Of a DNA stretch of 64,000 bases, positions 26,807 to 36,500 are shown piece after piece (the first letter of the stretch is position 1; each line of letters starts with the position of its first letter). Made by a program: the position numbers and the translations under genes. The notes under the pieces were generated by a model. The model did not search any database. It was given only the letters and a program-made list of their open reading frames with translations, and was not told the origin of the DNA. Source of the DNA: an uncultured Prevotellaceae bacterium (GTDB lineage: Bacteria > Bacteroidota > Bacteroidia > Bacteroidales > Bacteroidaceae); the NCBI GenBank assembly GCA_902786565.1, contig CADACW010000025.1, positions 22,931 through 86,930 of the forward strand, in the 5' to 3' direction.

Positions 26807-27528
26807 AGTTCGCTCCACCTCTCGCTCAGATCCGTCATCCGTGGCAGCACCAGGTTGGCTCCTTTGTCGGCCAGCACCCGGTCGGGCAGCGGTCCCGTGT
26901 TCACGGCAATGGTGAAGATGCGGGCGGCCACTCCGGCAGCCACGCCCAGCGGCGCATTCTCTACCACCAGCGCCTCCCAAGGCTTCAGGTCTCCCATCTT
27001 GTGCAGCCCGGCCAAATATGGGTCGGGGGCAGGCTTGCCCCGTTCCACGTCGTAGGCCGTCACGATGTGGTCAGTGGTCAGATATTGGCCGAAGTCCTGC
27101 ATCAGGCGGGCAATGAGCGGTCGCTGTCCGCTGCCGGTGACGATGCCTATCTGCAGCCCGCAGGCATCGATTTGTGCCATCAGTCGAGGAATGCCCTGCA
27201 TGATGGGCGGCTGCGGTTTGATGGAGTGGAAAATCCTTGACTTCAGGTCGTACATCTCTTGTGCCTGTTCCTGCGTGATGTCCTTGCCTTGTTGGCGTTT
27301 CACCATTTCGCGCACGGTGTCTATGCCACGCGCACCCTCGGTGGCGTAGGCGTCGGCGGTGCTCATCTCCAGTCCGTAGTGTGCCATCGACTGGTGCCAG
27401 GCCAAGGCATGGCTGGGCATCGAGTCGTACAGCACCCCGTCCATGTCGAAGAGCACGGCTTTGGGCCGCAGCGCCTCAAAGCCTGTCTGGGCGAGGTAAA
27501 TCCTTATACTCTCAGTCATTCCTTTCAT
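26767..27528 (-). CDS. HAD-superfamily hydrolase, beta-phosphoglucomutase-like
   Basis: 253 aa. HAD motif I is AVLFDMDGVLYDSMP (two catalytic Asp), motif II is GIVTGSGQ, motif III is the Lys in ERGKPAPDPY, and motif IV is VVENAPLG. It belongs to HAD subfamily IA, with an alpha-helical cap after motif I. The substrate is probably a sugar phosphate or other small phosphate ester. The start at 27528 or 27519 is uncertain. It follows the last restriction gene by 14 bases on the same strand, so read-through is possible, but its GC-rich composition is that of the host rather than of the restriction operon. Confidence 0.88.
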   Translation of the reverse strand: MKGMTESIRIYLAQTGFEALRPKAVLFDMDGVLYDSMPSHALAWHQSMAHYGLEMSTADAYATEGARGIDTVREMVKRQQGKDITQEQAQEMYDLKSRIFHSIKPQPPIMQGIPRLMAQIDACGLQIGIVTGSGQRPLIARLMQDFGQYLTTDHIVTAYDVERGKPAPDPYLAGLHKMGDLKPWEALVVENAPLGVAAGVAARIFTIAVNTGPLPDRVLADKGANLVLPRMTDLSERWSELYSSFSAPSASSS

Positions 27529-27542
27529 TTTGCAATTCAGCC

Positions 27543-28406
27543 TTATGGTCTGCTAATGATTTTGCCATTACTTACTGCGTCATCAGGATTCCACCACACT
27601 TTATTAAGATGACTTTCTACACGACGCAACAAATCCACAATAAGTGTATAGTCTATATCAAACGGAGATAGGCCAGCCTTCTTTCTTGCTTCTCTCTCAG
27701 AGTTCTTGGCTCGACACAAAATGTACACCTCGTCAATATCTGTCAATTCTGGCGATGCTTCCTCCATCTTCATATATTCTGCAGCAACAATGTAGATACA
27801 GTAAGGCATTGCTTTTTTCAATCTGCTTGCAGTGTTTGCGCAAGAGTCAAGCATGTTGCGCTCCAGATAGGTCTTACATTCTATAGCAACGATTGGCAGT
27901 ATAGTCTGTTGTGGCTTCAGCCTGGATTCTCCCGAAGACACATAAATGCTCATAGAGACTCCCATTACAAAATCCTGGTCTTTTGTGTGCAGGTATGGGG
28001 CAACATTGTCAAAAACCTCCGCAAATGATTTCGGCGTAAAACTAAGACTGACGTATGAGTTGCCTTTTCCCAGAAACAGATTCTTCTTGCTAATACCAAG
28101 GTGATTCATATAGCATGTGAAAAACAAACAGAAAAACTCTTCCATGATGGTATACCCTAATGCCTGTTGGCCAGAATTAGGGAGCTTGTCAAAAACAGGA
28201 ACTGCAACTTTCCGATAGTTGTTTAATGCGCTGACAATGGCTTCAATGTCACTATCGCTGAAATCATGAGGCTGACTGAATATCTGGCGGTAGGTGCTGT
28301 AAGCTGTCTGAATTTCATTGAAAACAGCAATCTGCTCTTTGTCTTTCAGTTTGGAAATGTAGTCAGCAAGGTTTTCCTTGTGATTATCACGTGAATTCTT
28401 TTTCAT
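27543..28406 (-). CDS. Type II restriction endonuclease subunit A (Bpu10I/BbvCI-like half)
   Basis: 287 aa, soluble. The catalytic core fits PD-(D/E)XK: Asp145 in DQDFVMGVSM, then Glu176 and Lys178 in PIVAIECKTYLERNM. It is clearly homologous to the next upstream gene over this core and through TDIDEVYI near the end. Two different nuclease subunits next to two C5-methyltransferases is the arrangement of heterodimeric type IIT enzymes such as Bpu10I and BbvCI, where each subunit cuts one strand of an asymmetric site. The gene is last of five, 7 bases after its partner. Its composition is AT-rich. The family call rests on architecture and core motifs, not on a search. Confidence 0.75.
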   Translation of the reverse strand: MKKNSRDNHKENLADYISKLKDKEQIAVFNEIQTAYSTYRQIFSQPHDFSDSDIEAIVSALNNYRKVAVPVFDKLPNSGQQALGYTIMEEFFCLFFTCYMNHLGISKKNLFLGKGNSYVSLSFTPKSFAEVFDNVAPYLHTKDQDFVMGVSMSIYVSSGESRLKPQQTILPIVAIECKTYLERNMLDSCANTASRLKKAMPYCIYIVAAEYMKMEEASPELTDIDEVYILCRAKNSEREARKKAGLSPFDIDYTLIVDLLRRVESHLNKVWWNPDDAVSNGKIISRP

Positions 28407-28413
28407 TCTGGTT

Positions 28414-29277
28414 TCAAATAAGTTTTCCTGATTTCATTCTTTGTTCTAATGTCAATTGCTCGTCAGATACAGATTCAAGCAGGGATACTGCTTTTAATGC
28501 CAACTCTATGACCAATGCTTTGTTAATGGCATTTTGGGAGATTTTGTTTCCTCTGACACTAGCTCTCTTCTGATTCCTGATGATATAAATCTCATCAATA
28601 TCTGTAGAGGCATAATTCAGCTTGTCTGTGGCAAGGTCGGCAAACTCGGACACGACGAAATACATACAATTGGGAAATGTACGCTTTAATGCAGACACGG
28701 AATTTTCGATACCGGCTAGCATATTCTTGTCTAGGTTGGTCTTGATTTCCATTGCAAGCATGGGAATCACGAAATCATGGCTAACGCCATCTAATGCGAG
28801 TTTTGACTTCTTGCATAGTGACAAGTCAAGTCGTTTGTTCTTGAATAGCATTCTGCCACCATCACACAAGTCAAACATACATTCTATAGGTAAGTTGTTC
28901 TGGGCTTGTACAATAATCGGGATTTCTGAACTCTCAACAATTCTGCTGAAGATGAAATAAAACATCTCTGGGATGATGCTTGAAGTAAAATCCTGCTGAT
29001 GTGAAAAGGGATTTGTTGTAGAAAAAAAGTTCATGTAGTTGTTTGTCTTGTCAACAACTCTATTTACAAATTCTTCCAAGTTCGCTGTTTTATGGTTCGA
29101 TACTTCATTCCTGAACTCGAAATAACGTGTACACACATCATTGAACAAACAAAGATTCCTTGCGTCTTTCTTATTCAGTTGGCGCATTAAGTTTGTACTA
29201 TGCGGTGGAAGATCTTGGCCAACAATCTTTGCATCAAATTTTGACAATTCAACAATTAATTCCTCATACGATTTCAT
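28414..29277 (-). CDS. Type II restriction endonuclease subunit B (Bpu10I/BbvCI-like half)
   Basis: 287 aa from ATG 29277 (a GTG at 29286 is also in frame). The core is Asp151 in RLDLSLCKK, then Glu177 and Lys179 in PMLAMEIKTNLDKNM, and it ends TDIDEIYII...LALKAVSLLESVSDEQL. It is the paralogue of the downstream gene, with the same length and the same order of motifs, and both are expected to pair in a heterodimer. It overlaps the end of the upstream methyltransferase gene by 14 bases, so the two are translationally coupled. Confidence 0.75.
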   Translation of the reverse strand: MKSYEELIVELSKFDAKIVGQDLPPHSTNLMRQLNKKDARNLCLFNDVCTRYFEFRNEVSNHKTANLEEFVNRVVDKTNNYMNFFSTTNPFSHQQDFTSSIIPEMFYFIFSRIVESSEIPIIVQAQNNLPIECMFDLCDGGRMLFKNKRLDLSLCKKSKLALDGVSHDFVIPMLAMEIKTNLDKNMLAGIENSVSALKRTFPNCMYFVVSEFADLATDKLNYASTDIDEIYIIRNQKRASVRGNKISQNAINKALVIELALKAVSLLESVSDEQLTLEQRMKSGKLI

Positions 29278-30436
29278 ATCCCTCACGTTTTAAAAGTTCC
29301 ATGACACTATTCCCTATTGCCTCTGCCATACGTGGTGGCACAGAATTTCCAATTTGGTTGTATTGCGACAAACCTATTTCATCCTCACGATGCTCTCTTA
29401 CTAAGAGTTTCTTGCTCATCAATGTTCGGGGCCCACAGAATACGAATGAGTCAGGGAAGCTCTGTAGTCTGGCTCCCTCTCTTGCGGTCAGATTTCTGTT
29501 TAGATAAGGATGAACAAACGAAGACTGGAAAGATGCAGTAACGGCAGGACTGACATCTTTGGGGTCTAAACGCTGATTGTTCGTCTTGTATCGTTTGTTT
29601 ACGTCAAGGCTTGTGCCGCCACGCACCCTTTGCCCGTATTCAGCAGCAACATCTTTTAGCGAACCGCCCTGAGGTATGTGTTCAAAACGCTCTATCAAAC
29701 GTCTTGTATGTTTCATGGCAGTATGGTTAGTAACTCCCATGCTTCCCTCACGTAGCCATCTTTGGTAGTCTGTCTGGGGATCAGAAATGTATGGTGTCAT
29801 CTCGTCAGTGCCTTCACCAGCTTCCACGATAGGAAGGTCACCAAATGCTTCTTCCACATTAACTCTTTTATTCTTGCCAACAAACTTTCCTCTGATTCCT
29901 ATGGGTATCAGATTGGGATTCTTGGAAGAAATGACTATAACGCGTTCACGATGTTGAGGTACGCCAAAATCTGCTGTCTGCAAAACATAGTAGTTAGAAT
30001 GATAGCCTATTGCTATAAGTTCAGACATGTATTTTGACAATGCTTTGGTGTTATCATCCATCTTGCCGCTGAGAATGCCCTTTACATTTTCAAGCACACA
30101 GACATCTGGCTGCAAAATTTTAATAAAGCGAAAGAACTCCATGATAAGCGTGTTACGCTGATCAATTATACCGTATTGTGAAGGCCCTGCGACAGAAAAG
30201 CCCTGACAGGGAGGACCTCCAATAATCAAATTAACTCCATTGAAGCTCTCGGCTACTTGATCATCCCTAAAGTCGTGTATATCGCGGTGGTACAATGGAA
30301 TTTCGGGGAAGTTCAGATGAAATGTTTCAGCGGCAAACCTATCAATCTCAATAGCACCTACAGATTGGAATCCTGCACGCTTGAATCCTAAAGTCAATCC
30401 ACCTGCACCTGCAAACAGGTCTAATGTTGTAATCAT
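29264..30436 (-). CDS. DNA (cytosine-5)-methyltransferase 2
   Basis: 390 aa from the internal ATG 30436, which forms a 4-base ATGA overlap with the gene before it. C5-methyltransferase motifs are I (TLDLFAGAGGLTLGF), IV (GGPPCQGFSVAGPSQYG, catalytic Cys), VI (LENVKG), VIII (QHRERVIVIS) and X (YNQIGNSVPPRMAEAIG). The region between VIII and IX, including VTASFQSSFVHPYLNRNLTA, is strongly related to the other methyltransferase, so the two genes arose by duplication. Each would protect one strand of an asymmetric recognition site. Confidence 0.92.
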   Translation of the reverse strand: MITTLDLFAGAGGLTLGFKRAGFQSVGAIEIDRFAAETFHLNFPEIPLYHRDIHDFRDDQVAESFNGVNLIIGGPPCQGFSVAGPSQYGIIDQRNTLIMEFFRFIKILQPDVCVLENVKGILSGKMDDNTKALSKYMSELIAIGYHSNYYVLQTADFGVPQHRERVIVISSKNPNLIPIGIRGKFVGKNKRVNVEEAFGDLPIVEAGEGTDEMTPYISDPQTDYQRWLREGSMGVTNHTAMKHTRRLIERFEHIPQGGSLKDVAAEYGQRVRGGTSLDVNKRYKTNNQRLDPKDVSPAVTASFQSSFVHPYLNRNLTAREGARLQSFPDSFVFCGPRTLMSKKLLVREHREDEIGLSQYNQIGNSVPPRMAEAIGNSVMELLKREGYEIV

Positions 30437-31608
30437 TTCATTCCCTCCAATAATTTTATGCATATATCTGCCATAATGGAGGCCATCATTGGCGGTACCG
30501 CATTGCCAACCTGATTAAACTGGTCAAGGTGTAAATCCTCCACTATGCCTTTCCTGCTTAATAATTTCTTACTTAATGTCGTACGCTTGCCATAAAAGAT
30601 GAATGTGTCTGGGAATGTCTGTATACGTGCTGCTTCCCTGACTGTAAGGTTGCGTGGCTGGTTAGGATGGATAAAGCTAGAATAGAATGACGCTGTAATT
30701 GTTGGCGCTATTTTATATGCGTCCATTACTCTGTGGTTCTGACTAAATTTGGAGTTGCTGATACGTGTTGTGTCGCCTCTTACGACAGAACGGAGATTGT
30801 CAGGCAGTTCATCTTTATTGCCATTGTTTAAGAGAAAGCGAAATTTCTCAACTGTCTTTGGAGTGTGCTGCATCGGAATGTGATTGCTCACTATGACAGC
30901 CCCATCCCTCATAAGGTGTTGAAAGCCATTTTGAGGTTCCTGAGTATATGGCATCACATCACCTTCCTTAAACTGGTATGGCATAACAACTGGCAAATCA
31001 GAAATGGCTTCACCCAAATTACAAGCTTTACTGTTATAGGCTTTCAACATCGTCATGATGTCAATTTCTTGTGTTTTGTCTTTTACACCTATCAAAAAGA
31101 ATCGTCTTCTATCCTGAGGGATTCCGTAGTCTTTGACATCTATGACGGAGTAACTGCAACGATAACCATAACTATCTAGGGTTGTTACAACATCGTCAAC
31201 GAGTAATCTGCCATCGGGAAGGTAATACTTCCCAAACTCCTTTACATTCTCTAAAAGGACAACTCTGGGTTTTACAACCGAAACTACCCTAAGAAACTCC
31301 CTGTATAAGAAGTTGCGCTCGTCACCTTCTTTACGTCTGTTGCTTGCTGCAATTGAAAAGCCTTGACAAGGAGGCCCTCCCATCACAATATCAGCCTTCC
31401 CTTGATACTCACCAAAGAAACTGTCAGTCAGCTTGGTAATGTCTGCTTCAATACAGTTCTTGTTCTTGTGATTCTTCTTATATGTCTCAGCTGCCCAAGA
31501 ATCTTTCTCTATAGCCAAAGCGACCTCTATTCCTTTAGTTTCAAAACCAAAGGACAATCCGCCAGCACCAGCGAAAAGATCTATCGCTTTTATGATTCTA
31601 TCAGTCAT
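30433..31608 (-). CDS. DNA (cytosine-5)-methyltransferase 1
   Basis: 391 aa. Motifs are I (AIDLFAGAGGLSFGFETKG), IV (GGPPCQGFSIAASNRR), VI (LLENVKEF), VIII (QDRRRFFLIGV) and X (FNQVGNAVPPMMASI). It is the first of the two methyltransferases in the operon and lies 23 bases after the acidic 107-aa gene. Having methyltransferases ahead of the nucleases lets protection build before cleavage. GC content is far below that of pgi next door, which suggests horizontal transfer of the whole block. Confidence 0.93.
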   Translation of the reverse strand: MTDRIIKAIDLFAGAGGLSFGFETKGIEVALAIEKDSWAAETYKKNHKNKNCIEADITKLTDSFFGEYQGKADIVMGGPPCQGFSIAASNRRKEGDERNFLYREFLRVVSVVKPRVVLLENVKEFGKYYLPDGRLLVDDVVTTLDSYGYRCSYSVIDVKDYGIPQDRRRFFLIGVKDKTQEIDIMTMLKAYNSKACNLGEAISDLPVVMPYQFKEGDVMPYTQEPQNGFQHLMRDGAVIVSNHIPMQHTPKTVEKFRFLLNNGNKDELPDNLRSVVRGDTTRISNSKFSQNHRVMDAYKIAPTITASFYSSFIHPNQPRNLTVREAARIQTFPDTFIFYGKRTTLSKKLLSRKGIVEDLHLDQFNQVGNAVPPMMASIMADICIKLLEGMK

Positions 31609-31631
31609 ATCTAATTCTTCTTTTCCGATTT

Positions 31632-31955
31632 TTAAAATGCACTTCTGTTATATAGTCTTTCATACTCCTGAGGAGATGTATATGATGCTTCTTCGTTATC
31701 TTTGATTCGATGTCCGAAAGCCCTGTAAATATCATCGTTGTCTCCCCAGTATATCTCATCGAATACTTGCGTAGAATCCTCCCACCAAGCCAAATCTTCA
31801 ACTTCATCCATCGAAAGATGGTATTCTTGCTGAATCTCTTTTAGGCGCAGGGCCACGTAGTGACGGTTGTTGTCTAAATCGTTACAAATTTCTTCTGCTA
31901 TACGCATGTATTCGTCCGTTTCGACAGTCAAGTGCTTGTCTGATTCTATTCTCAT
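31632..31955 (-). CDS. Small acidic protein at head of the restriction operon, unknown function
   Basis: 107 aa with about 27 Asp/Glu and far fewer basic residues, so strongly acidic. Its sequence includes MRIAEEICNDLDNNRHYVAL, EIQQEYHLSMDEVEDLAWW and FDEIYWGDNDDIYRAFGHRI. No known domain was recognised, and it has no clear helix-turn-helix. It sits 23 bases before methyltransferase 1 and directly after the operon promoter, so it is transcribed first. Candidate roles are a controller, a nuclease inhibitor or a DNA mimic, all inferred from position and charge. An overlapping 68-codon frame at 31882-32088 was judged unlikely. Confidence 0.65.
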   Translation of the reverse strand: MRIESDKHLTVETDEYMRIAEEICNDLDNNRHYVALRLKEIQQEYHLSMDEVEDLAWWEDSTQVFDEIYWGDNDDIYRAFGHRIKDNEEASYTSPQEYERLYNRSAF

Positions 31956-32085
31956 TTTGCTGTATTATATTTCTGTCTTCTTGCTCTAAACGATTGTTCA
32001 GCATCGCAACCGAAGCAGGGGGACCAGCATACGTGCGTCCTCCGCTATCGAGAATAGCCCTACCATAAAGTCGGCTATGTGGTTG

Positions 32086-32117
32086 CAAAGGTACGAAATA
32101 TTTCTGAAACGGCCAAA
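32086..32117 (-). promoter_or_regulatory. Promoter of the restriction-modification operon
   Basis: On the minus strand TTTG (complement of 32114-32117) and TACCTTTG (complement of 32086-32093) are 20 bases apart, an exact match to the Bacteroidota signature. The leader to the ATG at 31955 is about 125 bases, long enough for a regulator site or short leader peptide (a 41-codon frame from 32007 is open). Confidence 0.8.
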
Positions 32118-32120
32118 GAA

Positions 32121-32162
32121 AGAACCAAACAAAACCGTGAAACCACGGCTTTGTTTGGTTCT
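32121..32162 (-). terminator. Terminator after pgi
   Basis: AGAACCAAACAAA pairs with TTTGTTTGGTTCT around an inner CCGTG/CACGG stem, and on the minus strand it is followed by TTTCTTT. It closes the pgi transcript and sits 3 bases beyond the -33 box of the restriction operon promoter. Confidence 0.8.
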
Positions 32163-32188
32163 CTTCGCTTCAGGTGCAAGTGCTTCTT

Positions 32189-33535
32189 CTATTCTGCAGC
32201 CAGGCGCTCTTTGATGGCCTTGGTGTCGGCCTCGTAGCCGGGCTTGCCGAGCAGGGCGAACATGTTCTTCTTGTAGGCTTCCACGCCGGGCTGGTTGAAG
32301 GGGTTCACGCCGAGCACGTTGCCGCTGATGCCGCAGCCAATCTCGAAGAAGTAGATGAGCTGGCCCAGATAGTACTCGTTGAGCCTGGGCACGGAGATGC
32401 GCATATTGGGCACGCCGCCGTCCACGTGGGCCAGTTGTGTGCCCAGTTCGGCCATTTTGTTCACCTCGTCCACGCGCTTTCCGGCCAGGAAGTTCAGGCC
32501 GTCCAGGTTCTCCTCGTCTTCGGGGAAGAGCAGCTTGCGCTCCGGCTCCTCAATCGAGATGACGGTCTCGAAGATGGTGCGCTCGCCGTCCTGAATCCAC
32601 TGGCCCATGGAGTGCAGGTCGGTGGTGAAGTCGACGCTGGCGGGGAAGATGCCCTTCTTGTCCTTGCCCTCGCTCTCGCCGTAGAGCTGCTTCCACCATT
32701 CGCTCATGAAGTGCAGCTTGGGCTGGTAGTTCACCATGATTTCAATCTTTTTGCCGTTCTGGTAGAGGGCGTTGCGCACGGCGGCATACTGTGCAGCGGG
32801 GTTCTCGTCGAAGGGCACGTCCTTGCCGCAGGCCTTCTCCATCTCCTGTGCACCGGCCACCAGCTGACGGATGTCGAATCCGGCGCAGGCGATGGGCAGC
32901 AGTCCCACGGGTGTGAGCACGGAGAAGCGGCCTCCCACGTTGTCGGGGATGATGAAGCTCTTGTATCCCTCCTTGTCGGCGCAGGTGCGGGCAGCTCCGC
33001 GCTTGGCGTCGGTCACGGCCACGATGACCTTGCGGGCCTCTTCCTTGCCGCGCTGTGCCTCGCACTGCTTCTTCAGCAGGCGGAAGGTGAGTGCTGTCTC
33101 GGTGGTGGTGCCGCTTTTCGAGATGTTGATGACGCCGAACTTCTTGGTCTTCAGATAGTCAATCATCTCCGAGAGATAGTCTTCGCCGATGTTGTTGCCG
33201 GCAAAGAGGATGACGGGCTTGGGCTGCTGCAGCCATCCGAAGGAGTTGCCCAGTGCCTCGATGACGGCGCGTGCGCCGAGGTAGCTGCCGCCGATGCCGG
33301 CCACGACCACCACTTCGCAGTTGTCGCGCAGCACCTTGGCCGTAGCCTCTATCTCTCCGAGAAACTCTGCGCTGATGCTGCTGGGCAGGTGCAGCCATCC
33401 CAGGAAGTCGTTGCCTGGGCAGGTGCCCTTCTCCAGTGCTTCTTGTGCGGCTTTCACTTGTGGCTCAAAGGCGGCCACGGCGCCTTCTGCCAGGAAGCAG
33501 GAGGCCTTGGTTGTATTCAAACTGATGTTCTTCAT
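32189..33535 (-). CDS. pgi: Glucose-6-phosphate isomerase
   Basis: 448 aa, the short bacterial Pgi form. Signatures are [35 protein letters not shown] (phosphate-binding loop), [17 protein letters not shown] and [27 protein letters not shown] (catalytic Glu and Lys). It interconverts glucose-6-phosphate and fructose-6-phosphate in the cytosol. It lies 48 bases after the C10 peptidase gene on the same strand. No good -7 box is seen between them, so its promoter may lie inside or before the peptidase gene. Confidence 0.95.
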   Translation of the reverse strand: MKNISLNTTKASCFLAEGAVAAFEPQVKAAQEALEKGTCPGNDFLGWLHLPSSISAEFLGEIEATAKVLRDNCEVVVVAGIGGSYLGARAVIEALGNSFGWLQQPKPVILFAGNNIGEDYLSEMIDYLKTKKFGVINISKSGTTTETALTFRLLKKQCEAQRGKEEARKVIVAVTDAKRGAARTCADKEGYKSFIIPDNVGGRFSVLTPVGLLPIACAGFDIRQLVAGAQEMEKACGKDVPFDENPAAQYAAVRNALYQNGKKIEIMVNYQPKLHFMSEWWKQLYGESEGKDKKGIFPASVDFTTDLHSMGQWIQDGERTIFETVISIEEPERKLLFPEDEENLDGLNFLAGKRVDEVNKMAELGTQLAHVDGGVPNMRISVPRLNEYYLGQLIYFFEIGCGISGNVLGVNPFNQPGVEAYKKNMFALLGKPGYEADTKAIKERLAAE

Positions 33536-33583
33536 TTGGTTCTAAATGTTTTATTGTTATAAGGGTTAGTTGCTTCTTTTGCC

Positions 33584-36500
33584 CTATTTCCTCACTGGCC
33601 TGATGTTGAAGCCCAGATAGCGGAAATAGCCACTGGTATAGACGCCCTGGCGGTCGGTGTCAATATAGAGTGCCAGTGCCCAGGGGTTGCTGTCGCCGGT
33701 ATATTGTCTTGACGACCAGTACCATCCGCTCTCATTGTCGTATTGGGTGGCAGGCAGGAAAATCTTGTTGCCGTTGGGGCCTACAAGGTTGACGCCCTTG
33801 ATGCCGTTGATGCTGGTCCATTCGGCCTCGCAATTGCTTTTCAGCTCGCTAATCTCGCTGTAGGTGGGCATTCGCCAAGGCGTGCCAAGCGTTGCGGTGG
33901 CAGCGTCGTATTCAGGCATTCCGCTGATGTCGCCATTGTCTGTCAGGTCGGTGTAGACATAATTGTCCGTTTCGGTGTCGAAGGCATTGAGGGCGTAGTT
34001 CTTCTCTTCGTATGCCTCTTTCGGTGCGAGTTCTGCCCAGGCATACAGGTTTCCGAACTCCTCTGGAGCCGTAGCGCCCAGGTTGCAGCTGGCCCACAGT
34101 GTGCCGCTGGGCAGTCCCAGGTCGATGGCCTCCACCTTTTCAAGGTACTGGTTGACGGCAATCTTTCGGGTGATAGACAACACATCGGCAATGTCCACAC
34201 GGTTGTCGCCGTTCACGTCAGTGCTCGCGTCACACATTTTCAGCGCAATGGCGTTGATGAGGGCCGCCAAGTCGGAAGAATCCACCATCTTGTCATTGTT
34301 CACGTCGCCGGGTTCCGGCTCTTTTATGGCTTCGTTCCAATTGTTTTCTGCCTCAGCGGGTGACGTGATTTCGGTGGAAGCTTCACTGACGTAGGTGGCA
34401 TCGTCCTGTCGCTGAGTGGTCACCTCCACATATTCGCTCATATCATAGTGGTTCAGCTGTGGCTGCCCATTCTCGCCCTGCTCAAGATTAGCGTACCATC
34501 CCTGGTCTTCGTTCTCAAACACCGTTTCCTTTTCAAACACCAGCTCATTGAGGTTGGCGGAATACATAAATCCGTCCATCTCGTAGTTTTCGCCCTCACT
34601 CTTCGAGTTGGTGAATATCCATATTTTGTTTGCGGCATTATCCACAAGCAAGGTAGGCTTCTGCATTGTGCCATATTCGCTCAAGTCGAGGAACACACCA
34701 CCATCATCCACCATGTAGGTACTGGTGTTGCCCTTGTCGTCAGTCACGTCGAGCGTCAGCAGCGAGCGGTACATTTCCCATCCGTCGGCATCGGTACGCA
34801 CATCACCAGAACCGCCCTCGGCCTTGTTTGTTCTGCGTGCGCTACTGCCCGCAGCTTGCTTGTTGAGCGTATAAGTCCATCCATTGTAGAAATAACGCAA
34901 AATCTCTGTCCGCTCAGACATTTCTCTGATGTCGACAATACTCTTCCATCCTTCTGTTGCCCTATACTTGGCCAGACAGCCCTTGGGAACGTATAGTGTC
35001 ATAAGTTGGTTAATGTCGCGGTTTGAAGCATAGAACGTCTTTCCATCAACGATAGGCATGGGGTCCTTGATGTGAGATAGCACGGTTCTTAGTTCATTTG
35101 TGCACCAGAACGCATTGTCGTCCATCTCTGTCACTGTTGGCGGTAGCTCTATCCGCTTCAGATTGTCCACCCAGTTCAGATTGGTAATCTTTGTCACACC
35201 AAAGGGAATGGTTGTCGCAGCGCAACCTGCAACGACCTCGTTGGTTGAAGTCTTGATGATGGCATTGCAGCCGCCACGCGAGTCGTAGACAGTATTACCA
35301 CGCTCAACAACTACAGAACGCAACTTGGGGCAGTTCAGCAGCAGGCTTTCATCCCTGATGCTGATGACGCTCGACGGGATTACCTGATATTCGAGTTCAG
35401 CATTGTCGCTAATCGCCTGTTTGCCTATAGTCTTTAGTGTATGAGGCAGAGGAATAGTCTTCATCTTATTGCACATCTTGAACGCAACATCTCCAATGCT
35501 CTCCACAGCCTCCATACCATCGATGCGACTAAGGTTATAACAGTCGCAGAAGGCATAGCTGCCAAGCTGTTTCACTGTTGACGGAATACTCACGGAGGTA
35601 ATACCTTGCATATCGTACAATGCTAAATTTCCCAAACGTGCTACTGTATAGCCGTTCACCGTCGACGGGATAGTAAGATGGCCTGTAAAACTTTTATCAG
35701 AAGCAGCATTTTCCCATAGTTCACCACTTTCGCTCCTTATTTCCACCAGTTTTGGATTGTTTCTGTAAACCCTATAGGTCAGCTCCAGCCCCTCCACCGT
35801 CTTGGCCTTGAAGAAGCTGCCGATGGCGAGGGTTTCAGAGGCATTCTCATCTGGCAGGCAGGTGAAGTAATCGGAGCGGTAGAACTCGTTCATCTCGAAG
35901 TCGGTCACGGCCACGGCATAGCGATGGCCTTCCTGCAGCTGGTTGAACTCAAAGAAGATGTTCTGCGTCTTGTGCGGATGCACGAAAAGGTCGCAGTAGA
36001 TGGGGTCCATATCGGGGTTCAGCTTCTGGGTGTCACCCTCCTCCACGACAAATACGTAGACGTGGTTGCGGTTCGTCTTTGTGTCGTTGTTCTGCAGTTC
36101 CAAATGGCCCGAAAGGGTTGTCCCTGTGAACGTCTTGTCCGACATACTGGAATTGTCTATTTGCAGAGATGTTACCTCTAACGGGGCTGGTGATGCGCCA
36201 TCAAACAACAATTTGTCATTGGCTATGACAACATCAATATAGTTGATGTCTGAATTGACGTTTGGATAAATAATATCTGAGCCAACCCACTGGCTTGCCA
36301 TACACATTTTATAGTGACCATCGGGTAAATCGGGAAATTCATCTATCGTAAACGATTTCTCAACAAAAGACTGATAATCAAATTCTGTGTGACTGATTAA
36401 TCCCGGATTACCAACTATATCATTGTCCACATTCAAAAAAGCCACGCCAACATCTAATGTCAGTTTGAAAGGAATAACAAGATTCTCTATTTTGTAAGCA

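Noticed and set aside
27543..29277. Reading the two small proteins as a duplicated gene of unrelated function
   Set aside because: Both have Asp...Glu-x-Lys nuclease cores and are coupled to two C5-methyltransferases, which fits a split restriction enzyme much better.
31882..32088. 68-codon frame overlapping the start of the acidic small gene
   Set aside because: Its start lies inside the -7 box of the operon promoter and it has no recognisable feature. A shorter start at 32007 cannot be excluded as a leader peptide.
32174..33562. 462-codon open frame on the plus strand across pgi
   Set aside because: It is the complement of a well-conserved Pgi gene. The protein is Leu/Val/His-rich with no domain.
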